Assembly (NCBI RefSeq): GCF_900700375.1
Contig: NC_041721.1
Coordinates: 3,183,489 to 3,247,488 of the forward strand
Origin: Denticeps clupeoides
Lineage: Eukaryota > Chordata > Actinopteri > Clupeiformes > Denticipitidae
Direction of reading: 5' to 3'
Length of the DNA: 64,000 bases
The translations under genes were made by a program, and so were the position numbers. The notes below the pieces were generated by a model that worked only from the letters and a program-made list of their open reading frames with translations, searched no databases and was not told the origin of the DNA. Shown here piece after piece: positions 23,932 through 34,130 of this stretch (its first letter is position 1; every line of letters starts with the position of its first letter).

Positions 23932-25324
23932 TGCTGGTTATGGACAGATGGTCTGTGTGTGTGTGTGTGTGTGTGTGTGTATTAGGACGGGAGACCCGTG
24001 GCCCAGTGTACTCTCTTCTCTCTGCGTTAATCCGCAACGTGCTTTTATCTTCATTCACACAAACGCATGAACGCGAAGAACACTGTCCAACACACGGAAC
24101 GGCGACCTTTAACCCAGGAGCAGATCTGCTGCATTATGGGAGATGTCCCTTCGTAGTCACCCAGCCTCGGGCCCCACCCCACCCTTCCTCTAAAGAGCTT
24201 TGATCCACTCCATTATCAGAGCGGAGTCTAATCACGGGGCCAGCTGTCAACGAGTCGGTGCTGAACCACAAAACGCACACACACACACACACACACTCAC
24301 ACTGAGCTGCATTAGGAGAATGGACAGGAGTGAGGCGTGTATTTAAACGGGAAAGCTGATTAGCAAGAGCATTAAAATCGCATTTAAAGAAATGGGCCCC
24401 CCGTTTTTTTAACCAGTCGCGGTAGTGATGTGATGACGGTGATCAGGTCGCGTGTTCGTTGTAACCACGAAAAATGCGACGCTGGTCTGATTAACGTTCA
24501 GCAGTGATGTCCGAGGGTCAGAGGTCACGATTTAGTTAAATGAACAGCCCCGCCCGAAGCCTCCGCACAATTTCCTCTTATTGTTGCCGCTGTGTAAACA
24601 GCAGGCACTTCAACTCGTTCAATCAGTCTGCAGCATTTGAAGGGCGCCAGCTACGGCCGCTCTGATTGGCCGCCTCCTCTGCCAGGCTAACGAAGTGGGG
24701 AGGGTGCGGCCAGCCATCCGGCCCCTACAATCAGCACCGGGGTCCTTGGAGGGTCCCGGCGGCAGGCGGGACGGTTGCCAGGCGTGCAGGGCGGGGCTAA
24801 TGTCTGCTTTGCAGCAGGAAACCTGAGCGCCGGTGGTTGCGGGGCGGCTATTTCTGGAGGAGATGAGCTGCTGGAGTCCGAGTCCGAATGTAATCGCCGT
24901 GCGTAATCACGTTACAGGGCAGGGCCCTTGAAGTCGGCTGGTCCGACCTCGTGGTACGAGTGTGAGCAGCACAACCCGCCCCGCTCACGACCTCTGACCT
25001 CCCACGGGGCCGCCGTCTACTGCTGTTCGTTATGAGCTCTTCGGGGGTCACATCAGGCCATGATAAAACAGTTTCATTTAACGTACATCCGTGGAATGTT
25101 GTTCACTAAGCATGTTCTGTAGATGTTTTACTTAATGTAACGTGTGTGTGTGTGTGCGCGCAGGTCTGGTCCAGATACCCGTCAGCATGTACCAGACGGT
25201 GGTGACCAGTCTGGCGCAGGGCAGCAGGCCGGTGCAGGTGGCCATGGCTCCTGTTGCCACACGGATCAACAACACTGTGACGCTGGACGGGCAGGCGGTG
25301 GAGGTCGTGACCTTGGAGCAGTGA
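12497..25324 (+). CDS. nrf1: Nuclear respiratory factor 1 (transcription factor)
   Basis: Ten coding exons: 12497-12716, 12803-12917, 17856-17982, 18162-18302, 19366-19524, 20510-20716, 21935-22036, 22155-22312, 22596-22717, 25164-25324. They give 503 aa, the same length as human. The N-terminus has the acidic serine stretch (SADEDSPSSPDDD) of casein-kinase sites; exon 2 has the nuclear localisation signal KKRKRPH; exons 3-6 make the dimeric DNA-binding domain (LRATLDEYTTRVGQQA, GRGKPGWGKESCKP, VSWTQALRTIVKNC); exons 7-10 are the glutamine- and alanine-rich activation domain ending VEVVTLEQ. NRF1 binds the palindrome GCGCATGCGC and controls mitochondrial and housekeeping genes. Intron 2 holds a 4.9-kb satellite array. 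Intron 6 has a GC donor (CAG|GCGAGT). Exons 5, 9 and 10 follow GT tracts. Confidence 0.98.
12926..17820 (+). repeat. 53-bp satellite array, about 90 copies, in nrf1 intron 2
   Basis: Nearly perfect head-to-tail 53-bp units fill the intron between exons 2 and 3. Each unit has GTGGTCACTACTTACTG, then TGTAAACAGAGTAAATG, then a second GTCACTACTGAC and ACTAAGC or AGTAAGC. Variants are shared between distant units (TGTATACAG, GCGGTCAC, TGGTAACTAC, CATGGTCAC). Units are diverged at both edges (12926-12975 and 17730-17820). One 42-bp short unit is at about 13011 and again at about 15332. The array is over four times longer than the whole coding sequence of nrf1 exons 3-6. Confidence 0.95.
18303..19365 (+). 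other. nrf1: nrf1 intron 4, nothing recognised
   Basis: Unique-looking sequence ending in a (GT)n tract (19338-19360) directly before the exon 5 acceptor. I see no repeat family or RNA gene. Confidence 0.5.
19525..20509 (+). other. nrf1: nrf1 intron 5, AT-rich, nothing recognised
   Basis: AT-rich in 19600-20400, with no repeat or hairpin that I can identify. Confidence 0.5.
20790..20974 (-). mobile_element. SINE family A, inverted, nearly full length
   Basis: Reverse complement: tail CATTTACGGCATTTACCAGA, core GGGACAGTCCCCCCCTGGAG, head CCCACTAGGCTACTACCACC. It lies in nrf1 intron 6. Confidence 0.85.
21075..21695. repeat. Foldback element, about 620 bp, in nrf1 intron 6
   Basis: The two halves are imperfect inverted copies along nearly the whole length. 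ACGTTGAAATGTAAAACAAG (21082) pairs with CTCTCGTTTCACATTTCAAC near 21661. Inside, CTCTCGTGTGGACGGGGCTC (21245) pairs with a GCCCCGCCCACACGAGAGAG copy near 21551. It could be a MITE or a large stem-forming repeat. No coding. Confidence 0.7.
21841..21895 (+). repeat. (AC)n microsatellite
   Basis: About 18 uninterrupted AC units and then a degenerate tail, 40 bp before the nrf1 exon 7 acceptor region. Confidence 0.9.
22780..22975 (+). mobile_element. SINE family A, diverged
   Basis: CACTTACTACCGTTGTGTCC, AGCAAGACACTTAACCCTC and GGGGGACTGTCCCTGTCACT, with a decayed tail. It lies in nrf1 intron 9. Confidence 0.75.
23132..23330 (+). mobile_element. SINE family B, near full length
   Basis: Head GTCCTAGCGGTTAAGGACGC, B box GGTTCGAATCC and the body to GCAGAGGACACATTTCG. 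A short CAGCCCCGTAATCAGAA fragment of the same family precedes it at 23027. Confidence 0.85.
23331..25163 (+). other. nrf1: nrf1 intron 9, remainder
   Basis: Holds two GT tracts (23893-23929, 23955-23980), an AC tract (24278-24298) and GC-rich unique sequence at 24540-25050. No gene or named repeat seen. It ends in (TG)n followed by the exon 10 acceptor. Confidence 0.5.
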
Positions 25325-25955
25325 CGTGTCCCTCCCCTGCAGGTGCGCAGGACAGGAAGTGGCAACTGCCCGAACAGGAAGTGACCATTTCCGTGAACTG
25401 CATGGTGTACATTGTGGAAAAAGAAGAATATTTTTGGACGTTCTGCCTGCAGGGGGCAGCTGGGGGTCTTCATACGTTGTGTTTACTGTGTAAAGAGGAT
25501 CTTTCTGGGGTTTTTTTTTTTTTAAACTCTGTAATGTGAGGATGTAGCGTATTTAGTATTTATTTCTTAACTCTTAACCCGTTTCAGTAAAGCAAAAATG
25601 GAACGAACCAAAAATAAAGAGTGGATTGCTGTTGCTGATGCCCATGTGCCATTTCCATGTATGAGGTCCACCGCGTCTGCGTTTCTCCCAGGGTTCCCCT
25701 CAGGCACGTTATTTAGACTCCACACACGAATAAAACTACTGCCAGCCCCCCACGTCCACCTCGCTGGAGGACCTGTCCAGACATCTGCTGTCTGTCCCCT
25801 CTTTCTTTATTTTTGAGAGAGATTGAAAGAAAAAATAATTTTTATGCAATAAGTGTTGCTCATCCTGACTGTTGGGAAGCTGATTTGATAGTAATGTGAT
25901 AATGACTGGAGCTGATGGAAGCTCCGGAATCCAAATAAAATCTGAACTTTTTCAG
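25325..25955 (+). other. nrf1: nrf1 3' UTR with two polyadenylation signals
   Basis: AATAAA at 25613-25618 and at 25934-25939 suggest short and long 3' UTR forms. AT-rich, no open frame of note. Confidence 0.65.
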
Positions 25956-27378
25956 TAAAAAAAAGAAAAATGTCTCTTTGTCCTTGTCTTTATTCCCTTT
26001 CTGTTCGTCTGCCAGGTTACTGGCGGCTTGTCTCTCATTGGTCTGTCCCGAGGAACCAATAGCCTATTAGTAAGCCCCGCCCCCCTTGGCGAATACCATG
26101 GTGATGACCAGGCCCCTGTTGCATCATAAGCCGTGAGCCCTCCTCCCCGGTTAAAGCCTGGATTTAAGTCTGCTGTCCTTCTGCTGTGTGTGTGTGGGGG
26201 GGTCATCTCCCGGCCTAATCTGCAGCGCTGCCCCAGATTACCGCACCGCGAACCCCGCCGGTGTGTTTTTTTTTTTTTAACTAAATGAAAAACGTCCTCA
26301 TCGTGGAGGAGGCTGGGGGGGCGTGTTTAACAGGTCACTGTGGCGGGTGGGTGGGCTTAAACGGCAGATGAGTTTTTACAAGTCCCGCCCCCTTCCTACG
26401 CGCGTCTCAGTGCAGGTGTCACTCTCGACTCTTACGTCATTACAGGCCACGCCCCTCGACGCCGGGCTGGGGTGGAGTAACCAGAAGCGCCGCAGCACTG
26501 CTCGGGAACGACGCCATGGGGGGGACACGTCTTACGGACGCGCCTGTAATCTCTGCTAATCGTTTCTTAATGCACAGCCCCTCCAGCGCCACGCCCACCC
26601 ACAGCACTCACCCACTCACCCACGCACGACCGACAGCATCCGGGCTTCCAGAATCCGAGGCGGCGTGAGGTCAACGCACCACCGTGCAGGGAATCAAAAA
26701 GATGACCACATAAATAATCACGTTCATGTTGACATTTTATTCGTGTTGACAATAACGTGCAAAAAAGAAAAAAGAACAAATAATGATTAAAACACAGGCG
26801 TTTTACACGTGCAATTCCAACATGAACGAACATGCGACTTCTTCTGCGTCCCCTCTGATGGAATACACGATGGTCGTTCATTCAGAATTCAGTCCATTAT
26901 GGAAAATCCACGTTCAGACGGTGGTCGTTAGGAGGCTGGAGCAGCAGGTAATTATAGTCCACATGGGTGAGTGTGTGGTGGGCGTGGCCATCTGTAATCT
27001 CTTAATTTCGTGTTTTGGGGAGTGAGTAGTGGGCTTTGAAGGTGGAGCTTCAAAGCAGCTGCTTGTCCAAGATTCAAACATTAAAGTCTGTGCTGCAAGC
27101 TCTTACACAGAATCAGTGTCTTGTAATACATTCGGAACAGAATAGAATAACGTGGCTTCTCTCTGTGCGTTGGGTTTTTTATTTTGTACAAATGCTGGAT
27201 TATATGGACCGAAGTTTCACCTCTGACCCCATCTGAAACCCCATCACCAGCACATACTGGGCAGCATTCAGAGAAACCATCACAGGACTTCAGTTTTCGT
27301 ACCAATTACACCAGATTGTCAGTTCCTGTTACTGTGAGCTGGGCTCCGTCCATATGAAGTAAAATAAAGCAACGTTAC
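25956..27378. other. Intergenic, nothing recognised
   Basis: Mixed GC content, no gene. A - strand AATAAA (26727 region) could end the pri-miR transcript that starts further right, but that is speculation. Confidence 0.4.
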
Positions 27379-28085
27379 ACAAACGTTACCCCGCTGTCAC
27401 CTGCGACACTCCTCCAATGTTACCCCGCTGGACACCTGCAACATTATGCCAAGACTAGACCAACGTTCCTCGACTGGACACCCGTGACTCTGCACCGACG
27501 GTACCCCACCGGACACCCGCTACGTTCGCTAATGTTCAAACAACGTTACCCAGCCGTTATACTGACGTTACTCGACCAGACACCTGTGACATTATGCTAA
27601 CGTTAGAATTACGTTGCTCCACTGGACACCTGTGACATTATGCTAACGTTAGATTTACGTTGCTCCACTGGACACCTGTGACATTATGCTAACGTTAGAT
27701 TTACGTTGCTCCACTGGACATCAGCAACATTACTCTAACATTAGATTTACGTTGCTCCACTGGACACCTGCGACATTATGCTAACGTTAGATTTACGTTG
27801 CTCCACTGGACACCTGTGACATTATGCTAACGTTAGAATTACGTTGCTCCACTGGACACCTGTGACATTATGCTAACGTTAGATTTACGTTGCTCCACTG
27901 GACACCAGCAACATTACTCTAACGTTAGGCCAATATTACTCCACCGGACACCTGAGACACTATGCTGACGTTACCCAGTGGGACTCCTGCAACATTATGC
28001 TAACGTTCTACTGACGTTACTCTGCAGACACCTGTGACTCTGCAGCAATGTTACCCCGCTGGACACCTGAGACACTGGTTGGACA
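27379..28085 (+). repeat. 46-bp minisatellite
   Basis: Units of 46 bp in the core (27609-27900), each with CTCCACTGGACACC, GACATTATGCTAACGTTAGA and TTACGTTG. Older, diverged units lie on both sides. About 14 units in all. Confidence 0.85.
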
Positions 28086-29235
28086 CATGAAACATTACTC
28101 TGACGTCTGGACCAGTGGTATCAGTGAAGCCGCAGCGCTGGTGCTGACCTGGCCTGAGATTGCTTGATTCATGCGTGTTAATTTAAAGAAAAGCAGAGAG
28201 ATTAGTTTTTCTGTTTGGTTTGCTCCGATTTTGAGTTTATTTTCATATTCATATTGATCTACAAACAGAAGATTCCCTTCTGTGGTCATATTATACTGGA
28301 TTAATTAAAAATGTAACTCTTGTGTGTGGTTGTCTGGAGTCCTACTCATCTCCAATTTCATCGGCTCCACACAAGACGAAGTCACGTGGTCGTCTCCTCC
28401 ACGTAGCTCGCCCCTCCTGCTAATCGCGACGGGGCGCAATCTCATTGCTCTAATGCGCCGCGGCCAGGAGTCCGCTCCTCTCAGAGCCCCATTCATCGGG
28501 CGCTCGGGCGCGGAGAGAGAATGAAGGGGCCGAGAGGGCTGGAGCCGGGGGGCAGGAGGCCGAAAAAATGCCGTGTAACTCGAGCCCGGCGCCCCATCTG
28601 GAGAGGCCCTGCATGGACAAAGATTTCCCACAAGGCACTTTAGCTGCAGACAGTGGCGCTCATTTGCATGCAGGTAGCGGCCATTTGCAGGACCGAGGGG
28701 AGAGAACACGTTTTGTGCGTTTGAAAAGGTGAAACTCTGATCACAAATTCTGGTCCCGTCCCCCCGTCCCCCCCACGAGTGATATTACTCGTCGCCGGGG
28801 AGCACGGGCTGGATTTACGCAAAAGCAGATCAAGTGGATTTAATCCTCAGATCCCTCTCCTGCCTGCATTACCAGCGCGCTGACCCAATTACGCCGAGCG
28901 CGGCGAGGGCCGAGGAGAGCCTTCCACAAAAAAAGGCTGAAGCGTTCCTCCCCCCTCGTTCCCAGGCCGGCCCGGCGGGGGAGAAAAGGCTCCATTGAGA
29001 GCGGAGTGTAAGCCGACACCCGTTAACTCGGGCCTCGGAACTCCCCGGGACTCGGATCGGGGGGCTCGGCCCGGGACGGGGTGGAACCGCCGCGTCCTCC
29101 GGGACTCGGGAGCTGTGAGACGGGGCGTGCCGGGGCGGTGTTCAGTTTCGCCCCGCCCTTGCACACACGGTCACTGGCTCGGAGGTTCCGCCGTCTCCCC
29201 GGGGGCGTCCGGCCCTTCTGCCGCCGCCGCGGTGC
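28086..29235. other. Intergenic, CpG-rich downstream of miR-182
   Basis: GC-rich from about 28370, with a POU octamer ATTTGCAT at 28652. No coding evidence. Probably part of the primary transcript of the miR-183 cluster or conserved flanking sequence. Confidence 0.35.
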
Positions 29236-29241
29236 CCTGGA

Positions 29242-29316
29242 GCGGTAGTTGGCAAGTCTAGAACCACCGGATCCTTCTACCTCACCAGTGTGAGTTCTAC
29301 CATTGCCAAACACCGC
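29242..29316 (-). ncRNA. mir182: miR-182 precursor
   Basis: On the - strand the 5' arm (29310 down to 29287) carries the miR-182-5p sequence with seed TTGGCAA and AATGGTAGAACTCACAC. The 3' arm (29266-29246) is TGGTTCTAGACTTGCCAAC, the miR-182-3p star strand. The arms pair from GCGGT to ACCGC around a loop of about 20 nt. It is the last member of the cluster in transcription order. These microRNAs act in photoreceptors and hair cells. Confidence 0.97.
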
Positions 29317-29561
29317 AGAAGAGCCGGGCCCTGCGTGCTCCTGAGGAAGTTCTGTTTATGGGAAAACGTTCTCCCGAAGGCACCGGCCGCCGAGGCGATC
29401 GATGGGGAGCCACTCGGCTCAGATGTGTGGATGAGTCACCGGATCCATCCCATTTTCTTTCACCTCACAGATCAAGGCTCGGGTTACCAGTACAACCGTT
29501 GGGGGGGGGAGGCCACGCCCAGTCCGGCCCCGGGGCCCAATCAGTGCTGATCTCCTGCCTT

Positions 29562-29640
29562 CTCCTATATTGGCACTACACATAATTGCTCATCGGATTT
29601 GCACAGAAGCAAAAATGTGCTAGTGCCAAAATGGGCAAAG
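29562..29640 (-). ncRNA. mir96: miR-96 precursor
   Basis: The 5' arm (29630-29608) matches miR-96-5p exactly as I know it, with seed TTGGCAC and CACTAGCACATTTTTGC. The opposite arm ends GTGTAGTGCCAATAT and pairs with it. Seed mutations in human miR-96 cause hearing loss. It lies between miR-183 and miR-182. Confidence 0.97.
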
Positions 29641-29710
29641 AAGAGCGAAGCCCAGAGGCCAGCGGGTGGGCGTGGCGTGGCGTGGCGCAGCGGCACCCGT
29701 GGTTCTTTCT

Positions 29711-29790
29711 CTGCACTGTTTATGGCCCTATGGTAATTCACTGATAGTGTGCTTTCACAGTGAATTCTACCAGTGCCATACACAGAACAG
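29711..29790 (-). ncRNA. mir183: miR-183 precursor
   Basis: The 5' arm (29780-29759) carries miR-183-5p, with seed ATGGCAC and CACTGGTAGAATTCAC. The 3' arm (29741-29720) is GTGAATTACCATAGGGCC. Flanks CTGTTCTGTG and ACAGTGCAG close the stem. First in the cluster, about 130 nt before miR-96 and 450 nt before miR-182. Confidence 0.97.
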
Positions 29791-29792
29791 GA

Positions 29793-30858
29793 GTCAGCAT
29801 CATCTCACCGCACGCAGGCCCGGTGACGCAGCGGGCGGAGCGGGCCGGGCCGGGCTGGGCCACTGCGGGGCGGCAGCCATTTTGTCTGCAGAGGAATCCT
29901 CCTGACCCCCCCAACCCAACAGCACCTGACCGGGCCTGATGGACAGCGATGCACCCCTGCTGCCCCACCCCGCCTCACGCCGCAGAAGATGGAGGCCAGA
30001 TTGATTCCGGCTCTGAAATGATGTTCTAAGTGATTTTTCAGACGCCCAAATGGCTCCCCGGGCAGGACTCCTCCTGCCATTTCCTGCACAGATCGATAAA
30101 GCACTAAAGTTGGGGGGCATCGCGGCAGCCTGGAGCCCGACTAATGACTTTTAAAACATCTCGAATAAAACTCGTTTCAACGTGCAAAAACATGAACATT
30201 TACTGACCCCAACGCAGGGAAATGATGAAGAACGCATTTTTTTAATCCCAGTTTGTTCAATTCAAAATGCAAATAAAAATATTAATAAAGCACAGCAATG
30301 CAATTTATTCGTTCGGGGGTTTTATTTATATCACGTAAAAATGAAGCTAATTTGATCGAAGCGTCTGACGTTGTAATGCAAGGTCATTCGGGACTCGGGC
30401 GTGATCGATTACGTCGTCTTCGGTTTTATATGAAATAAAATTATTTCGTTAAAACAAATGCATTTCGTCATTTGAAACGAACAGGGCATTTCGACTGAAA
30501 TTTCTGCGTTTTCAAAAGGATAAAATTGTGCTTTTATTCTTCACTCCGTTCCTGCCCTCCTCCCCAAACTCTGATTCCATGTCATCGTTATTTATTCTCT
30601 TTTTACGGAATTGTGCCGGTCTAAAAATGCGCGTGTTTACGTCATTTGATATTTATTGCGACTAATTTACGATTAAGAATTTTATATGTTTGAATTCAAT
30701 TTTATTTATTCATTCAGCAAAAACTTTCAAACGCCAAAAAAGGCAGAAATGTCTGTCTTGTTTTGAGCTCGGTCTCATTTTCAACAAATTATGAAATAAA
30801 CTACAAATTCAATAACTATCGCTTCCGAGGTTTATTCGAATAATAATAATGAGTTATA
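29793..30858. other. Upstream flank of the miR-183 cluster
   Basis: GC-rich to about 30130, then strongly AT-rich (30150-30850). No gene and no repeat family seen. Probably part of the primary microRNA transcript. Confidence 0.4.
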
Positions 30859-30859
30859 G

Positions 30860-31860
30860 AATCGGTTATTGCTATAATGAACGCCGCTGCTTACCTGCCG
30901 CTGCTGGTGATGAAGATGAAGATGAAGATGGAGGTCAAATCAGGAATGAAAGAACCGCGACTTCCTGCGTATCGGATGACGGCTCCATCTCCATTTTCTG
31001 CCCTGACCTCCACCTGCCTGCCCGCCTCCGCGCTTTTTACCAGGTGCGCGTCTCCCCGCCTCCCCGCCTCCCCGGCCCCGGTGGCGGCGCGGGGCTCCGG
31101 GTGGAGGAGACGGTTCGTCCGTAAGCGTCTTACCGAGGTGGAGCAGAGGAGCGGTAATCCAGCCTCCTCCTCCTCCTCCTCTTCTTCCTCCTCCTCCTCC
31201 TCCCTCCGCGCTGCCGGGACGCCGCGAATTCAGGTGCGCGCTTCCTTTTTAAGGCGGAGCGCGGGTGGGCGGGGCGACCTGCGAGGTTGCCAGATCCTCG
31301 ACGGTGACGGTCCCAAATCGGCGGGACACCGGCCTCCCAAAAACACACACACAGTACGACGCGTTACGAAAACACCGGGACGATTTCACGGAACCCCCCG
31401 CGACCTGGCAACCGCGGCGCCCCACGGAGCATGCTGGGAAGTTCTTCTAAACTCGAGCCCACGCTCCACAAAACCAGTTTCATCACAGCGCGCCCGGTCC
31501 TGCTGGAGGATCGGGTGGCGCATCCAGATGGCGCATCCGGGCCTCCAGCGTCCTGCACAAAACTTTCACGCCACGTCATTCGTCTCAGCATCGTCTCCGG
31601 AGCCCGCTTCTCCCGCCGCCGCCGCAGATGCCCGGAGGGCGCGGGTTTATATGAACCACCCCCCCCCCCCGGGCTACCCAGAGTCCCCCGCGCCGCCCGC
31701 GCCCGGCAGCTGCCGATCACCGGAGCCGCGATACCGCGGAGCGGTGTCGGTGCGGGGATCCGGTTTCAGCCTTTTCAGGCGGAGCCGAGCTGCTGAAATC
31801 CACCTGATGAGCTTCTGGAGGAGCCGAGAGGCCGAGACCTCATGAATATTTCAGGAATTC
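30860..31860 (-). promoter_or_regulatory. CpG-rich block, candidate promoter of the miR-183 cluster
   Basis: About 1 kb of CpG-rich sequence with a (TCC)n tract (31163-31204) and a C-run near 31662, 1.1-2.1 kb upstream of miR-183 in the direction of transcription. No protein-coding gene starts here. Assignment as the pri-miR promoter is inferred from position and base composition only. Confidence 0.4.
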
Positions 31861-32580
31861 CTCCTCCGCCACCTGGCGGGCCGACAATTATTATTACTAT
31901 TATTATTATTACTATTAATAATACTGTTGTTATTAATATTATCCCTATTGTTATTTTTCATTGCGGTTTCTTCGATTGTTTTATTCTCCGTTATTTTCTG
32001 AAATTCCCGGTGTTTTAGAGGACCGCGTCGGAACTATAATTTACCTACAAAAACCAAATTAGGATTAAATTCACATCCGTTTCAGTGTAACGAACGAGTA
32101 AAATAAAAACAGGAAATAATGAATCGTGTTCAGAATTAATGAACGTGTTACGAACGAGCGAAATTAAATAAAATCTGATCGCGGCCGAGATCTTTTCAAT
32201 TGAAATATGAACGCAGCGCACTTTAATTTCAGTTTCTCAACACAACAAATCGAGGGAATTAATACAATTAGAAAACAGAAGTAATAGAAATTTCACAGAT
32301 GATGTCTTTATATAAACTGTGTGTGTAGAATATGACGACGGTGATGATGCGTTGCTCTTTTTAAATTTAATTACTTCGGAAATTTAATAAACGGGTGAGG
32401 TAATATACATGTAACAATTATTATCGATATGAGGAATGTCTATTTATTTGGTGGGGAGTCTGATCAGTGAAAAATTCAGAAGATTAAAAAAACGCGGATA
32501 TTCGATATTCCCACTTTTAATCAGGAGCTCATTCATTAATAAAGGAGAAACTTAAACTCCACTTCTCCTCCGTCAGCCCG
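31861..32580. other. AT-rich intergenic, nothing recognised
   Basis: Begins with an (ATT)n-like stretch (31886-31950). No gene or repeat family. Confidence 0.5.
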
Positions 32581-32599
32581 TGGATGGCGTTACACCACA

Positions 32600-33345
32600 C
32601 TTGCGAGATCAGTTTCCACCGCCACCTCCACCACCAGTCCTGCACCAACCTCCACCAGACCTGCACTAACCTCCACCAGACTTGCACCAACCTCCACCAG
32701 TCCTGTTCCAACCTCCACCAGTCCTGAACCAACCTCCACCAGTCATGCTCCAACCACCTCCACCAGTCCTGTTCCAACCTCCACCAGACCTGCACCAACC
32801 TCCGCCAGTACTGTTCCAACCTCCACCACCAACCACCTTCACCACCAGTCCTTCTCCAACCACCACCTTCACCACCAGTTAGGCTCCAGCCTCCACCAGT
32901 CCTGTTCCAATCTCCACCAGACCTGCACCAACCTCCACCAGACCTGTTCCAACTTCCACCAGTCCTGTTCCAACCTCCACCAGTCCTGAACCAACCTCCA
33001 CCACCAGTCATGCTCCAACCACCTCCACCAGTCCTGTTTCAACCACCACCTTCACCACCAGTCAGGCTCCAGCTTCCACCAGTCCTGCACCAACCACCTT
33101 CACCACCAGTCCTGCTCCAACCACCATCATCACCACCAGTCAGGCTCCAGCCTCTACCAGTCCTGCTCCAACCACCACCTTCACCCCCAGTCAGGCTCCA
33201 GCCTCCAATAGTCCTGCACCAACCACCTTCACCACCAGTCCTGCTCCAACCACCACCATCACCACCAATCAGGCTCCAGCCTCCACCAGTCCTGCTCCAA
33301 CCACCACCTTCACCACCAGTCAGGCTCCAGCCTCCACCAGTTCTC
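32600..33345 (+). repeat. Proline-coding-like minisatellite, left half
   Basis: Units of about 21 bp (CCTCCACCAGTCCTGCTCCAA) grouped into larger units of about 63-66 bp with CACCTTCACCACCAGTCAGG. Open in several frames on both strands only because of the repeat. It resumes after a LINE insertion at 33905. Confidence 0.85.
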
Positions 33346-33904
33346 ACCAAGACCCAGCAGAGGATGTACTTCCTGAGGCAACTGGGGAAGTACAGTCTTC
33401 CACAGGAGCTGATCCAGTTCTACACTGCAGTCATTGAGTCTGTCCTGGACAGGACAGGATCAGACTGCAGCAGACTGTACGGTCAGCAGAAAGGATCACC
33501 GGTGCCCCCCTGCCCTCCATCCAGGACCTGTACCTCTCCAGATCCAGGAATAGGGCAGGGAAAATCATCTCAGACCCCTCACACCCTGGTCACAGGCTCT
33601 TTGACCTGCTGCCCTCTGGCAGACGTTATAGAAGCCTGCAGACCAGGACCAGCCGACACAGGAACAGCTTCTTCCCCCCCGCCATCTCCCTCCTAAACAG
33701 CTGATACTGCAAATCACAGTTATTTATAAATCACAAACAATTCCACAACTTGTACAATAACACTTACCACATCCTTGCACATTGTTGTTGTTGTTGTTGT
33801 TTGTTGTTATACTCTGTACTTGAGAGACACCATCTACCGAAATCAAATTCCTTGTATGTGCTTGCACTTACTTGGCCAATAAATACGATTCTGATTCTGA
33901 TTCT
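33346..33904 (+). mobile_element. LINE 3' end, inserted in a minisatellite
   Basis: The frame gives MYFLRQLGKYSLPQEL and FYTAVIESVLDRTGSD, then HRLFDLLPSGRRYRS-type and RNSFFPPAISLL pieces, all typical of the C-terminal end of fish L2/Rex-type LINE polyproteins. A 3' UTR with (TTG)n and a terminal (GATTCT)n follow. It is 5'-truncated, as usual for LINE insertions. Confidence 0.8.
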
Positions 33905-34130
33905 GCTCCAACCACCACCTTCACCACCAGTCAGGCTCAGGCCTCCACCAGTCCTGCTCCAACCACCACATTCACCACCAGTCCTGCTCCAACCACCACC
34001 TTCACCACCAGTCAGGCTCAGGCCTCCACCAGTCCTGCTCCAACCACCACCTTCACCACCAGTCAGGCTCCAGTCTCCACCAGTCCTGCTCCAACCACCA
34101 CCTTCACCACCAGTCCTGCTCCAACCAAGC
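33905..34130 (+). repeat. Minisatellite, right half
   Basis: Same unit as 32600-33345, continuing in phase after the LINE tail. Confidence 0.85.

Noticed and set aside
30877-31845. Open frame of 322 codons, + strand
   Set aside because: GC-rich block with simple runs (14 serines from TCC repeats, prolines), no known domain, no splice or neighbour support. Better explained as a CpG island.
33010-33696. Open frame of 228 codons, proline-rich
   Set aside because: Tandem repeat open in several frames on both strands, running into a LINE fragment.
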